Positions 1 through 6,541 of a stretch of 12,141 nucleotides of DNA are shown here, one piece after another (within the stretch, counting starts at the first letter, position 1; every line of letters starts with the position of its first letter). Both the position numbers and the translations under genes were made by a program. The notes beneath the pieces are model-generated. The model saw only the letters and a list, made by a program, of their open reading frames with translations, had not been told where the DNA came from and did not search any database. Source of the DNA: Gammaproteobacteria bacterium (lineage in GTDB: Bacteria; Pseudomonadota; Gammaproteobacteria; Steroidobacterales; Steroidobacteraceae); NCBI GenBank assembly GCA_005877965.1, contig VBNP01000070.1, forward strand, positions 1 to 12,141, read 5' to 3'.

Positions 1-1
1 G

Positions 2-76
2 GAAGCCAAGGCTCAATTCCCGGCTGGCTGGAAAGCACCGAAACCCTACCTGCGCATCGTTCCGCAGCCGAGATAA
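2..76 (+). CDS. C-terminal end of an unidentified protein (partial)
   Basis: An open frame enters from the left edge and ends at a TAA at 74-76. It encodes 24 residues ending in PYLRIVPQPR. The start lies outside the window. The fragment is too short to name a family. Support for it being a real gene end is that the frame has no earlier stop, the residue composition looks protein-like (aromatic and charged residues mixed), and a strong hairpin lies 13 bp after the stop. The next gene converges on it from the other strand. Confidence 0.5.
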   Translation, partial: EAKAQFPAGWKAPKPYLRIVPQPR

Positions 77-89
77 AGCGATATCGACA

Positions 90-120
90 GCGCCTCCCAT
101 CAACCCAGGATGGGAGGTGC
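90..120. terminator. Hairpin terminator between convergent genes
   Basis: A 12-bp stem (arms 90-101 and 109-120, one G-T pair) encloses a 7-base loop. The core of the stem is CCTCCCATC pairing with GATGGGAGG. It lies between the stop of the left partial gene (76) and the stop of the radical SAM gene (140), which face each other. The T-run after the stem is weak (CGTTTG on the plus strand, no run on the minus strand), so it is a plausible but not textbook intrinsic terminator and may serve both directions. Confidence 0.6.
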
Positions 121-139
121 CGTTTGCAGCCGCTGCCAC

Positions 140-2629
140 TCAGCGCGGTACCGCCGGGTGCGCGGTCAGCCGCACACCCAGGCGACGGGCGCCCCAGACT
201 CCGCGCGGCCCCGCGAACACTCCGGGAATTTGCGTCCCGCAACTCTTGCAGGCGCCGGTGTCGCTGAGCCGCCACGCGCCGAGCTCGTACCAGTCGCGCT
301 CGATCACGCGCGTGCCGCAGTGAGGGCAGTACGTGCTGCCCCCTTCGCGGTCGTGCACGTTACCTGTATAGACGTAGTGCAGTCCGTTCGCGAGCGCGAT
401 ACGCCGAGCGCGCGTGAGCGTCGCCGGCGGTGTACGCGGTTTGTCGAGCAACTTCCAATCCGGGTGAAACGCCGTGAAATGTAGCGGCACGTCGGGGCCG
501 AGCTTCTCGGCGATCCATTGCGTCATCAGATCGAGTTCGCCGTCGGAGTCGTTCTCGTCCGGGATGAGAAGCGTCGTGATCTCGAACCACACGTTGGTCT
601 CACATTTCAAGTACTCCAGAGTTTCGAGCACCGGCGCGAGCGCGCCGCCGCAGATCTTGTAGTAGAAACGTTCGCTGAAGGCCTTCAGATCGACGTTTGC
701 GGCGTCCATGTGGCGGTAGAATTCGGCGCGCGGCGCGCTGCACATGTAGCCCGCGGTCACGGCGACGCTTCTGATGCCGCGCGCACGGCATGCCTGAGCC
801 GCGTCAATCGCATACTCCATGAACACCACCGGATCGTTGTACGTGAACGCGATGCTCGCACAGCCGAGACCTTCGGCGGCGTGCGCGAGATCCTCGGGGT
901 TCGCGCTGTCAGCAAGCGTGTCCATCTCGCGCGACTTCGACATATCCCAGTTCTGACAATTTGAGACCGCCAGGAACGGCGCGAGATACGAGTGGTCGGA
1001 ATCATCGACCTCGAGGTTATAGACCGTGCCCTCATATGGAATTCGTTCTACACGCCGCAGCGGAACAAGAAACTTTCCGCCGGCGTCGCGCCAACTGGTG
1101 CGTTCCGAATCGAGCCGCCTCCGGCCTTCATAACGGTCCCGCTTGAACTTCACGATGAACGTGGTCGACTGAGAGACTTCGCGTCCCTCGATTTGCTTCG
1201 TGGGCTGAGGCTCATGAACAAAGAACGTCGGCAACAGGTCAAGATGTAGGCCGAGCTCGTAAATTCCCAACGCGAGGTCACGAGAAACCGTGCCGCCGAC
1301 GACGTGGGTCTCAGCCACGTAGCCATCGCCTGCAAAGTACCCGTCAAGAAAGGCACGGATCACGGAGAGAGGCGCGTGGAGCAGCTGCGCAGGAACCCGT
1401 TTGTTCTTGGCGCCGCGGCCGCAGAGCGCCTCGAACAATCGTGCGGTGGAAGTGCTGCGAACCGCTACCGTAAGGGTCGTGCGGCGATTCGAGATGATTG
1501 TTTGTGCGCCAAAGACGTCTGCGAGCAGACGCGCAGTTCGTTCTACGAGTTGCGGTTCGTGATGACCATAGGAGAAAACCACTAGACAGCTGTTAGGGCG
1601 ATCTGGATGCACCCCAAGAGAACCCTCCGCACAGTACACGCCCAGCAGCCACGCCAGGTCGGGCGTGAGCTCGAGGTACTCCGGGACGCCCGCGCTACGC
1701 TCCTGTAGGAATTTCACGCGTCCCGCATTCACTTGGAGTCTGACTCCACGGGGTCGCTCCACCATCAGCATGCCGCGTGCGAGGCGGCTTCGCAGTGTTC
1801 GCACGTAGGCGGGATGATACCCGAGTGTCTCGCCTAACTCCGCGGAGGTACCCGTCGCCCGCAAGCTAGCTGACAATTGCTCCAGAGGGATCCGTCTCAT
1901 GCGAGCTGCATGCGTGGCATACTCCAGGCTTCCCAAAGCTTCCGCGACATCAATCCGAGCGCCGCTACCCGCTTGCCTTTTTGGGACGATAAGATAGTGG
2001 TCAGCTGAAAGCTTCGCCGCCTCGATCAGCCGGATGTCTTCGAGATTCGAGCGATGAGCCGCGAAAACCTTGTGGTTCGGCGTGAGAAGGACCGGCGGGC
2101 AACAGCTCGCCCTGAGCAAGAGCAACTCGCCGGAATAGGGATGCGCGAAGACCTTGGCGACGCGCGCTGGCTCGGCCGCACGCGTCCAGACTTCTAGCGA
2201 CATCGGGAGACCGACCTGGCCACCGTGATGAGAGATCTTCTCCTGACAACTCTCGAACAGATCTGCGATGCGTCTCATCCCTCCGATGGTCGCAATCAGC
2301 GTGTCGGGATGAAAACAGAACTTACAGGCCAGATTGCAACCGGCCGTCCCGAAGGACAGCACACTCGTTCCGGGCAGGAAATGGTGGAGAGGTTTCTTCT
2401 CGATCGGGTCGACGCAAAAGCCGCTCGAGCGGCCGTAGCTGAACAGCCTGATACGCCCTGCCTCCGCGCCACGCACGAAGCACAGGCCTCGTTGCCCATC
2501 ACGCAGCTTGCAGGCGCGCGGGCACACGTCGCATTGCACACGGCCGTCGCCCAGCGCGTGCCAGTAGCGCGTATCAATGATCGAGCCTGCCGCCGGTCGT
2601 ACTACCAGGCTCTGCGCCGCTTTGCTCAT
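140..2629 (-). CDS. amrS: AmmeMemoRadiSam system radical SAM enzyme, intein-containing precursor
   Basis: The precursor is 829 residues. Removing residues 105-557 (the intein) leaves a 376-residue protein of normal size for the radical SAM member of the AmmeMemoRadiSam system. Visible parts: an N-terminal cysteine cluster CDVCPRACKL...GLC (Cys33, 36, 40, 50); the radical SAM motif CNLACKF + C, split by the intein; conserved core segments FTYNDPVVFMEY and DLKAFSERFY; and a C-terminal zinc-ribbon-like part (YCPHCG and CKSCG). The family uses a [4Fe-4S] cluster and S-adenosylmethionine, but its substrate is not established to my knowledge. The start at 2629 (MSKAAQ) fits the domain boundary and leaves 45 bp to the divergent Memo gene, with GGGAG 13 bases upstream. 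An in-frame ATG at 2698 would overlap the Memo start and is less likely. The frame stays open to 3283, but that stretch is antisense to Memo. Confidence 0.93.
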   Translation of the reverse strand: MSKAAQSLVVRPAAGSIIDTRYWHALGDGRVQCDVCPRACKLRDGQRGLCFVRGAEAGRIRLFSYGRSSGFCVDPIEKKPLHHFLPGTSVLSFGTAGCNLACKFCFHPDTLIATIGGMRRIADLFESCQEKISHHGGQVGLPMSLEVWTRAAEPARVAKVFAHPYSGELLLLRASCCPPVLLTPNHKVFAAHRSNLEDIRLIEAAKLSADHYLIVPKRQAGSGARIDVAEALGSLEYATHAARMRRIPLEQLSASLRATGTSAELGETLGYHPAYVRTLRSRLARGMLMVERPRGVRLQVNAGRVKFLQERSAGVPEYLELTPDLAWLLGVYCAEGSLGVHPDRPNSCLVVFSYGHHEPQLVERTARLLADVFGAQTIISNRRTTLTVAVRSTSTARLFEALCGRGAKNKRVPAQLLHAPLSVIRAFLDGYFAGDGYVAETHVVGGTVSRDLALGIYELGLHLDLLPTFFVHEPQPTKQIEGREVSQSTTFIVKFKRDRYEGRRRLDSERTSWRDAGGKFLVPLRRVERIPYEGTVYNLEVDDSDHSYLAPFLAVSNCQNWDMSKSREMDTLADSANPEDLAHAAEGLGCASIAFTYNDPVVFMEYAIDAAQACRARGIRSVAVTAGYMCSAPRAEFYRHMDAANVDLKAFSERFYYKICGGALAPVLETLEYLKCETNVWFEITTLLIPDENDSDGELDLMTQWIAEKLGPDVPLHFTAFHPDWKLLDKPRTPPATLTRARRIALANGLHYVYTGNVHDREGGSTYCPHCGTRVIERDWYELGAWRLSDTGACKSCGTQIPGVFAGPRGVWGARRLGVRLTAHPAVPR
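959..2317 (-). mobile_element. Intein with LAGLIDADG (DOD) homing endonuclease, inserted in the radical SAM motif
   Basis: This 453-residue intein is in frame, with no stop. Its splicing blocks are all visible: block A at Cys1 (CFHPDTLI), block B with TPNH at residues 79-82, block F (VYNLEVDDSDHSYL, His442) and block G ending FLAVSN, followed by Cys+1. The penultimate residue is Ser, not the usual His. The endonuclease has two LAGLIDADG-type motifs, LAWLLGVYCAEGSL (about 221-234, acidic Glu231) and IRAFLDGYFAGDGYV (about 320-334, Asp331), with a block-D-like KRVP (306-309) between them. Residues about 143-190 look like a helix-turn-helix DNA-recognition segment (TSAELGETLGYHPAYVRTLR). Base composition differs from the host gene: a hand count gives 101 of 180 GC (56%) at 1441-1620 against 84 of 120 (70%) in the extein at 241-360. 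Both suggest recent horizontal arrival and a possibly active homing element. Confidence 0.95.
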
Positions 2630-2631
2630 GT

Positions 2632-2643
2632 GCGCAATTGTGC
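2632..2643. promoter_or_regulatory. Imperfect palindrome between divergent amrS and Memo starts
   Basis: The sequence GCGCAATTGTGC is an inverted repeat around AATT with one mismatched pair. It lies 3 bp from the amrS start codon and 32 bp from the Memo start, in the only 45 bp that can hold control signals for both genes if they do not extend into each other. It could be an operator, but there is no second copy to support this, and no convincing -35/-10 pair was seen. Confidence 0.2.
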
Positions 2644-2674
2644 TCCCATTCCGGCGGATGGATACTCCCGCAGC

Positions 2675-3535
2675 ATGCGCAGCGCAAGCGAAGTTCATGG
2701 CATTCGTCGACCCGCCGTAGCCGGAGTCTTCTATCCGCGGGACCCGCAGACGCTGCGCACTGTGCTCGCCGCTTGCCTGGCTAAGGCTGTCGGGCCGCAA
2801 GCCACCCCGAACGCTGCAGACGCCGCGCGTCCTGCGCGCGCAGCGAAGCCCAAGGCGTTGATTGCGCCACACGCCGGCTATAGCTACTCCGGGCCCATAG
2901 CCGCTTCGGCATACAGTGCGCTCGGCGATACCGCGCACGGAATCGAGCGCGTCGTGCTGCTCGGTCCGAGCCACTTTGTGCCATTCTCTGGCCTCGCGGT
3001 ATCTCGAGCCACGGCCTTCGAAACACCGCTGGGCGCCGTTGCGGTAGACGACGCCGCACGCCGCGACGTTCTGCGCGTCCCTCAAGTTGTGGCAGCGGAC
3101 GCGCCGCATGCGCACGAGCACAGCCTGGAGGTGCAGCTCCCGTTTCTGCAGACGTTGCTCGGTGAATTTCGGGCGCTGCCGATCGCAGCCGGCGATGCGA
3201 CGGCGCGGGAAGTTGCCGCGGCGCTGGAATGCGTCTGGGGCAATGAGGAAACGCTCATTGTCGTAAGCTCCGATCTCTCCCATTACCTCGAATACGCTGC
3301 CGCGCGCAGTGTCGATGCCTCAACGGCCCAGTCCATTCTCAACTGCTCGACCGAGCTCGGCGGTGAGCAAGCTTGCGGCTGTGTCGGGATCAACGGACTC
3401 ATGCACGTCGCGCGCGAGCGCGAGCTCGAGGTGAGGCTGCTCGATCTTCGCAATTCGGGCGACACGACCGTGGAACGCTCTCGCGTGGTCGGCTACGGCG
3501 CGTTCGCGCTTTACGAGCCGCGTGTCGGGCGCTAG
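2675..3535 (+). CDS. amrB: AmmeMemoRadiSam system protein B (Memo family)
   Basis: This 286-residue protein has the hallmarks of the Memo family, relatives of human MEMO1 and of extradiol-dioxygenase-like LigB folds. Metal-site-type residues are in place: His66 in APHAGYSYSG, His100 in GPSHF, His149 in HEHSLEVQLPFL, Asp200/His203 in SSDLSHY, and Cys234 in ACGCVGIN, which lines up with the metal-ligand cysteine of MEMO1. Human MEMO1 has been reported to bind iron or copper; the bacterial role is unresolved. The start at 2675 (MRSASEVHG) places the first conserved segment, RRPAVAGVFYP, near the N terminus, as is usual. The gene diverges from amrS, as these families commonly cluster. The third family, AMMECR1, is neither fused here nor present elsewhere in the window. 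Confidence 0.92.
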   Translation: MRSASEVHGIRRPAVAGVFYPRDPQTLRTVLAACLAKAVGPQATPNAADAARPARAAKPKALIAPHAGYSYSGPIAASAYSALGDTAHGIERVVLLGPSHFVPFSGLAVSRATAFETPLGAVAVDDAARRDVLRVPQVVAADAPHAHEHSLEVQLPFLQTLLGEFRALPIAAGDATAREVAAALECVWGNEETLIVVSSDLSHYLEYAAARSVDASTAQSILNCSTELGGEQACGCVGINGLMHVARERELEVRLLDLRNSGDTTVERSRVVGYGAFALYEPRVGR

Positions 3536-3588
3536 TCGGCGCGCTTCTGGCGCTCGATCGACCTCGAACGCTCCATCCGAGGCTTCGC

Positions 3589-4521
3589 TCAACTGCCTTT
3601 CGGCGCCCGCCAACCCTCGAACGGCGTGATGAATATCGAGGATATGCGCCAACCGGATTTTGTCTTCATGAAAACGCCGCCCCACCTTAGGGGGATCGTG
3701 GACGGATTCTTACCCGGGTCGCCCTCCGTGGACAGCAGTGGCGTAATCAGCACCGCGACGCCGGGCGATACGCTCGCGATGCGTAGTTCTTCCATTTGCG
3801 GATCCATCTTCCAGGTACCTTTCCACGCCTCCTCGAACGCCTCCATGGCCTCTTTGTATCCCCATATCGAATTCCCGCCGTACTGGGCCCACACGAAATC
3901 CTTTGAATCCAGCAGCACCTCGGAAACGACTGCACGATCGTGAGCATTCTGGCCAGCGATGAAGCGCGTATACACCGCCATAACCTCCGTCTGCGCGGGT
4001 CCAGCGGCTGACGCGGCGGCGGCGGCTCCCGAAGGCGTTTGTACGGGCGCAGGCGGGGTAACCCTGCTGCTGACGCTAGCGCTCAGTACGTATCCGGTGG
4101 TGACCAGAATTCCTTTCTGCTCTGCGTCGGCACAGCTGAGGGGAGCGACGGCAGCTCCCTTGATGCCAGTCATCTTGTCAGCTCGCATGACTAACTGGCC
4201 TGCCACACCATTTGCCTCGCGTTTGCCGGTCTTGATGTTGACCAGGCAATAGTAACGATGCGTGTCCGGCGATGAACCCACGTCGAAATGACCACGCACC
4301 ACTTCTTGATCGAGGTCCTCTGCAAAGGCTTGCTTCAGGGACGAAAGAAAGCTTCCCTTGGGAGCGGAGCTCTGTGCATCGCTCGGGGAGGGACTCGCCG
4401 AGACGCCGGTTGCAGCGCCGGCCGGCGGCTCGGCCAGGGCGCCGCCGTGCCCGATGCAGAGCAGCACGAGGCCTGCTGCAAAGCCTTGCGAATAGCGCCG
4501 AATGTGCCATGCAGTGTTCAC
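3589..4521 (-). CDS. Exported protein with C-terminal NTF2-like (SnoaL/DUF4440-type) domain
   Basis: The 310-residue protein starts with a likely Sec signal peptide (hydrophobic GFAAGLVLLCIG, probable cleavage after ALA30). A Ser/Pro/Ala-rich stretch follows (to about 55), then a domain of about 95 residues I do not recognise, with two cysteines (Cys92, Cys130) that could pair in the periplasm. An Ala/Pro linker (153-176) leads to an NTF2-like domain (about 177-303): EVMAVYTRFIAGQNAHDRAVV at its start, a GYKEAMEAFEEAW helix, and the ending WRISSIFITPFEGW. Such domains form a cone-shaped pocket used for binding or catalysis, with no fixed function. The start is GTG at 4521, chosen because GGGGG lies 4 bases upstream and the signal peptide follows directly. 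It is convergent with the Memo gene (53 bp between stops). Confidence 0.75.
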   Translation of the reverse strand: MNTAWHIRRYSQGFAAGLVLLCIGHGGALAEPPAGAATGVSASPSPSDAQSSAPKGSFLSSLKQAFAEDLDQEVVRGHFDVGSSPDTHRYYCLVNIKTGKREANGVAGQLVMRADKMTGIKGAAVAPLSCADAEQKGILVTTGYVLSASVSSRVTPPAPVQTPSGAAAAASAAGPAQTEVMAVYTRFIAGQNAHDRAVVSEVLLDSKDFVWAQYGGNSIWGYKEAMEAFEEAWKGTWKMDPQMEELRIASVSPGVAVLITPLLSTEGDPGKNPSTIPLRWGGVFMKTKSGWRISSIFITPFEGWRAPKGS

Positions 4522-4623
4522 GTATCCCCCAATGCTGTTTTATTTCCTGTCCGCCGGGATTCCAGGGGCCAACCTCGTCGCGGCGTCAGCCCCTCGCGCT
4601 CTCTGAACTGAAGCAAAGGCCCG

Positions 4624-5994
4624 TCAAGACGCCGCCGCACGCAAAATCGCCGCAACACTGCGCTCCACATCCGCGTCGGTGGTTGCCCATGACGACACAC
4701 TGATGCGCATCGCCGTGTGGCCCTGCCAGACCGTGCCGCCGCACCAACAGGTGCCTTCGCCCTGCACACGCGCAATCACCTCGCGCGTGCGCTCTGGGCT
4801 CCCGAACGACACCAAGACCTGGTTGAGTACGACGTCGTTCAACACCCGATAGCCTGCGCCAAGGAGGCCGTCGGCAAATCGTCCCGCGTAGCGGCAGGTG
4901 CGCTCGATCAGATCGGCAAGACCCGTGCGGCCAAGTTGGCGCAACGCGGCCCAGACTTCGACGCCGCGTGCGCGGCGCGAAAAATCGGGCGTATATTGAT
5001 AAGGGACCCGGTATTCGTCCTGTGCAAGATACGCGCCGCCGACGGACATCGCCGTGCGTAGATCATCAGCGTTACGCGTGAATACCAAGCCGCTATCGTA
5101 GGGGACATTGAGCCACTTGTGAGCGTCGGTGGCCCACGAATCGGCGTCTTCGATGCCGTAGACCAAATGTGCTCGCGCCGGCGCGGCCGCCGCCCACATA
5201 CCGAAAGCGCCATCGACGTGTACCCAGGCGCCTCGCGAGTGAGCACGCCTGCAGATTTCTGCGACGGGATCGAAAGCGCCGCTGTTCACGTTGCCCGCCT
5301 GCACGCACACTATCGTCCGATCGTCGACGGACGGAAACGCATCTACGCTCATCCGTCCTTGTGCGTCGACGGGCACGCGTACGATTCTTTCACGCCCGAA
5401 ACCCACCAGCGAGAGCGCCTTCTGCACGCTCGCATGTACCTCGTCGCCGACCACCAGCGTGAGCGGCGGCGCTCCAAACAGCCCTTGCGCTTCAACATCC
5501 CAACCAACACGGCCAAGCAATGCGTGTCGCGCAGCAGCGAGCGCTGCAAAGTTCGCCGCCGTCGCACAGGTGACAAACCCGCCAGCGCTTTGCACGGGCA
5601 GATGGAAGATATCCTTCACCCAACGCAACGCGACGGTCTCGAGCGTGGCGTTGGTGGGTGAGGTGATGGCAAGACCAGCGTTTTGGTCCCACGCGGCTGC
5701 AAGCCAGTTTGCCGCCACCGTCACTGGGAGCGAGCCGCCAATCACGAATCCGAAAAATCGTCCGCCGGCGGACGCCATCGTGGCCGGCGAACCGATTTCA
5801 TCCAGTTCGGCCAGCACCGCCTCAGCGGTCGACGTATGCTCGGGAAAAGCCTGTTCGAATTTGGTGAGTGCGGCGATCGCCTCCTTGGTAGGTGCGACGG
5901 AGCGAGTATCGAGAGACTCGAGATAACGGCTCGCGCGTCGCGCCGCAGCGTCCAGGAGACCACGCATAGTGACTTGAGTATAAGCCCGATGCAT
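4624..5994 (-). CDS. PLP-dependent group II decarboxylase family enzyme
   Basis: This 456-residue fold-type I PLP enzyme belongs to the group II decarboxylase family (aromatic amino acid, glutamate and similar decarboxylases). Visible landmarks: GGRFFGFVIGGSLP near residues 77-90; His187 in DEVHASV, which stacks on the cofactor; Asp261 in VHVDGAFGMW, which contacts the pyridine nitrogen; and the Schiff-base Lys293 in TDAHKWLNVPYD. The C-terminal subdomain ends with MRISVSSWATTDADVERSV. The length is normal for the smaller bacterial members, and the substrate cannot be told. Two starts are possible: 5994 (used here) and 5967 (MRGLLDAAARR, where family members often begin). Neither has a clear ribosome binding site. 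Its first 250 bases overlap the run-on frame of the upstream OsmC gene, so translation may be coupled. Confidence 0.88.
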   Translation of the reverse strand: MHRAYTQVTMRGLLDAAARRASRYLESLDTRSVAPTKEAIAALTKFEQAFPEHTSTAEAVLAELDEIGSPATMASAGGRFFGFVIGGSLPVTVAANWLAAAWDQNAGLAITSPTNATLETVALRWVKDIFHLPVQSAGGFVTCATAANFAALAAARHALLGRVGWDVEAQGLFGAPPLTLVVGDEVHASVQKALSLVGFGRERIVRVPVDAQGRMSVDAFPSVDDRTIVCVQAGNVNSGAFDPVAEICRRAHSRGAWVHVDGAFGMWAAAAPARAHLVYGIEDADSWATDAHKWLNVPYDSGLVFTRNADDLRTAMSVGGAYLAQDEYRVPYQYTPDFSRRARGVEVWAALRQLGRTGLADLIERTCRYAGRFADGLLGAGYRVLNDVVLNQVLVSFGSPERTREVIARVQGEGTCWCGGTVWQGHTAMRISVSSWATTDADVERSVAAILRAAAS

Positions 5995-6392
5995 GCCATC
6001 GCGCCCAGGCCGAGCAGTAGGCCTGATCGGTAGGATAACGTGGTCGAAATCTCAGTGGTGACCTCGGTCATGAGCTTATGGACTGGGCATTTCTGCGCCG
6101 CACGGAGAAGTTCCTCCCGCTGCGCGGCGCTCAAGTCACCCGTCAGCGACAGCGCCGCGCTCAGGCGATAGATACCTGAGCGTTCCCGGCTCGCATCGCG
6201 CTCCACGGAAACCTCGAGACCTTTGACCGGAATATCCTTGTGTTTCGCGTACCAAAGCACAGTGAGCGCCTTGCACGCGCCCAACGCGGCATCGTAGAGG
6301 TCCTGCGGACTCGGCCCCGACCCCGCTCCGCCCTCCTCGACACTGAGGTCGGTGGTGAGACTATTTGGTCCGATGTGGATTTCATGCCGCAT
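5742..6392 (-). CDS. OsmC-family protein with run-on C terminus
   Basis: Residues 1-119 match an OsmC/Ohr-family thiol protein, with the two family cysteines Cys40 (ALGACKALTV) and Cys102 (KCPVHKLM) and the usual ending EVTTEISTTL. Family members reduce organic hydroperoxides or bind small molecules. A normal protein would stop near position 6036. Here the frame stays open for 97 more codons, to 5742, running through the start of the decarboxylase gene in another frame. The tail first has a hydrophobic stretch (SGLLLGLGAMACIGLILK) and then an Arg/Pro/Ser-rich stretch typical of out-of-frame translation. The stop may have been lost by mutation, frameshift or sequence error. The start at 6392 (MRHEIHIGPNSL) has only a weak AGGCG upstream. 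The OsmC core is certain; the tail is doubtful. Confidence 0.8.
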   Translation of the reverse strand: MRHEIHIGPNSLTTDLSVEEGGAGSGPSPQDLYDAALGACKALTVLWYAKHKDIPVKGLEVSVERDASRERSGIYRLSAALSLTGDLSAAQREELLRAAQKCPVHKLMTEVTTEISTTLSYRSGLLLGLGAMACIGLILKSLCVVSWTLRRDARAVISSLSILAPSHLPRRRSPHSPNSNRLFPSIRRPLRRCWPNWMKSVRRPRWRPPADDFSDS

Positions 6393-6541
6393 CGGCGCCT
6401 GCCGCAGCAGATAGTTCGGCCGGCATGCACCCGAATTGCTTACTATCCTGAAGCACGCCGGTCGCCATGACCGCAGGAGAGCACACGGTTATGCTGCCTG
6501 GCGCAGTGTCGCTACGTGGGTGCCACGATGGGGTTGAGCAC

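Noticed and set aside
140..2629. Reading amrS as a broken gene or as two genes split by an insertion
   Set aside because: The insert is in frame, has all splicing blocks and rejoins exactly at a conserved Cys, so an intein explains it.
2225..2674. Upstream extension of the Memo frame by 150 codons
   Set aside because: It is antisense to amrS, including the intein, and Memo homology begins right after 2675.
2630..3283. Upstream extension of the amrS frame by 218 codons
   Set aside because: It is antisense to the well-supported Memo gene, and the translation is Arg/Cys-rich with no family resemblance.
3536..3588. Terminator between the convergent Memo and NTF2-like genes
   Set aside because: Only a 5-bp CCTCG/CGAGG stem with an 11-base loop and no T-run is present.
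6393..6541. Promoters between the divergent OsmC and amidase genes
   Set aside because: A TACTAT near 6440 resembles a -10 box, but no -35 element was found at proper spacing.
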